Shown in pieces: positions 7,584 through 7,860 of a stretch of 7,860 nucleotides of DNA; positions within the stretch are counted from its first letter, which is position 1, and each line of letters opens with the position of its first letter. A program made the translations under genes and the position numbers. Source of the stretch: Chromatiaceae bacterium (lineage in GTDB: Bacteria > Pseudomonadota > Gammaproteobacteria > Chromatiales > Chromatiaceae); contig DTXR01000628.1 in NCBI GenBank assembly GCA_012962365.1, positions 1 to 7,860 of the forward strand. The letters are read 5' to 3'. The notes under the pieces are model-generated. The model saw only the letters and a list, made by a program, of their open reading frames with translations. It did not search any database and had not been told where the DNA came from.

Positions 7584-7736
7584 ACCTCCTCGGGCAAGCC
7601 AAGACCTTCACCACCAGCGCATCAACCACGGGCGCACTTACTCCAAGCAGCCTTATGAGGTACACCTGAGGTTAGTAGCCAACCTGGTGAAAGAAGTTCA
7701 GGGTGGCGAGGAAATGATCGCTGCCGCCTGACTGCA
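7577..7736 (+). pseudogene. Remnant of an HD-domain (RelA/SpoT-like) phosphohydrolase gene
   Basis: Two reading frames together recall the N-terminus of small proteobacterial HD-domain phosphohydrolases, which are related to (p)ppGpp hydrolases. From the ATG at 7577 the frame reads MSNLLGQAKTF, up to 7609. The match continues in another frame from 7612 as HQRINHGRTYSKQPYEVHL and then VANLVKEVQGGEEMIAAA, up to a TGA at 7729. In the family, EEMIAAA is normally followed by WLHD, the HD motif. Here TGG (Trp) appears as TGA, the next bases still read CTG CA, and similarity then stops near 7736. F and H are about ten bases closer than expected, so a small deletion probably caused the frameshift. 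The catalytic His-Asp and most of the roughly 190-residue protein are lost, so no function is expected. The family assignment is from memory of the motif, not a search. Confidence 0.6.
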
Positions 7737-7768
7737 ATTGTCAGACAAGAGCTATATTCTGGCGCAAG

Positions 7769-7799
7769 ATCAGAAATTCCTGCCTAAGGAAGCTCTGAT
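7769..7799. repeat. Imperfect inverted repeat (13-nt arms, 5-nt loop)
   Basis: The left arm ATCAGAAATTCCT (7769-7781) pairs with the right arm AGGAAGCTCTGAT (7787-7799) across the loop GCCTA, with two adjacent mismatches in the middle. It lies between the end of the HD pseudogene and the GTCATCCCGGC palindrome. It is too AT-rich and lacks the T-tract expected of a strong terminator, although ATTTT follows at 7807-7811. It could be the hairpin end of a small non-autonomous element. The structure is directly visible; its role is unknown. Confidence 0.5.
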
Positions 7800-7811
7800 T
7801 AACTCCATTTT

Positions 7812-7860
7812 CGTCATCCCGGCGAATGCCGGGATCCAGTAGAATCAACCACATAGATTC
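7812..7860. repeat. Dispersed palindromic repeat of the GTCATCCCGGC type, cut by window edge
   Basis: A perfect inverted repeat, ATCCCGGC (7816-7823) and GCCGGGAT (7828-7835) around GAAT, is flanked by CGTC and CCAGT. This matches a short palindromic repeat scattered through intergenic DNA of many proteobacteria, whose translation gives the familiar spurious peptide VIPANAGIQ, present here in frame. A second small inverted repeat, GAATC (7842-7846) and GATTC (7856-7860), reaches the window edge, as if the element is a larger symmetrical structure whose other half lies outside. The copy number cannot be judged from one copy. Confidence 0.65.

Noticed and set aside
7504..7611. Apparent N-terminal part of the open frame running to 7731
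   Set aside because: The residues before HQRINH show no family similarity, and the frame overlaps the MBL start and promoter. The genuine remnant begins in another frame at 7577.

Overview
The window looks like a moderately GC-rich gammaproteobacterial chromosome. The evidence is a PilS/PilR two-component pair, an EstA-type GDSL autotransporter esterase, strong Shine-Dalgarno sequences, and a GTCATCCCGGC-type dispersed palindrome at the right edge. I cannot fix the genus. Nothing points to a phage or plasmid, and no CRISPR array, tRNA or rRNA is visible.

Layout, left to right. (1) Positions 2-2818 (+) hold the 3' part of pilS, cut by the window edge, and a complete pilR 12 bp downstream. They form a histidine kinase/sigma-54 activator operon that in known relatives controls type IV pilin transcription. 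(2) Positions 2860-4890 (-) hold an outer-membrane GDSL esterase autotransporter convergent with pilR. (3) A 99-bp divergent intergenic region separates it from a cytoplasmic metallo-beta-lactamase (MBL) fold hydrolase at 4990-5976 (+). (4) After a 92-bp tail-to-tail gap, a two-gene minus-strand operon follows. It encodes an exported MBL-fold hydrolase (6569-7522), then a DUF523/TudS-like iron-sulfur protein (6069-6572) that starts at TTG inside the upstream stop codon. (5) The right end (about 7577-7860) is decayed DNA. It contains a frameshifted and truncated remnant of an HD-domain phosphohydrolase gene, an imperfect hairpin, and a perfect 8-bp-arm palindrome of a dispersed-repeat type.

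How the genes may relate. PilS/PilR is a clear functional unit. EstA-type esterases affect motility and biofilm in Pseudomonas, so its position beside pilSR is suggestive, but convergent transcription gives no direct regulatory link. The exported MBL protein and the DUF523 protein are translationally coupled but should act in different compartments. I see no clear new multi-gene system. The points most worth checking are the TudS-like protein and its partner, and the degenerate, repeat-bearing right end.
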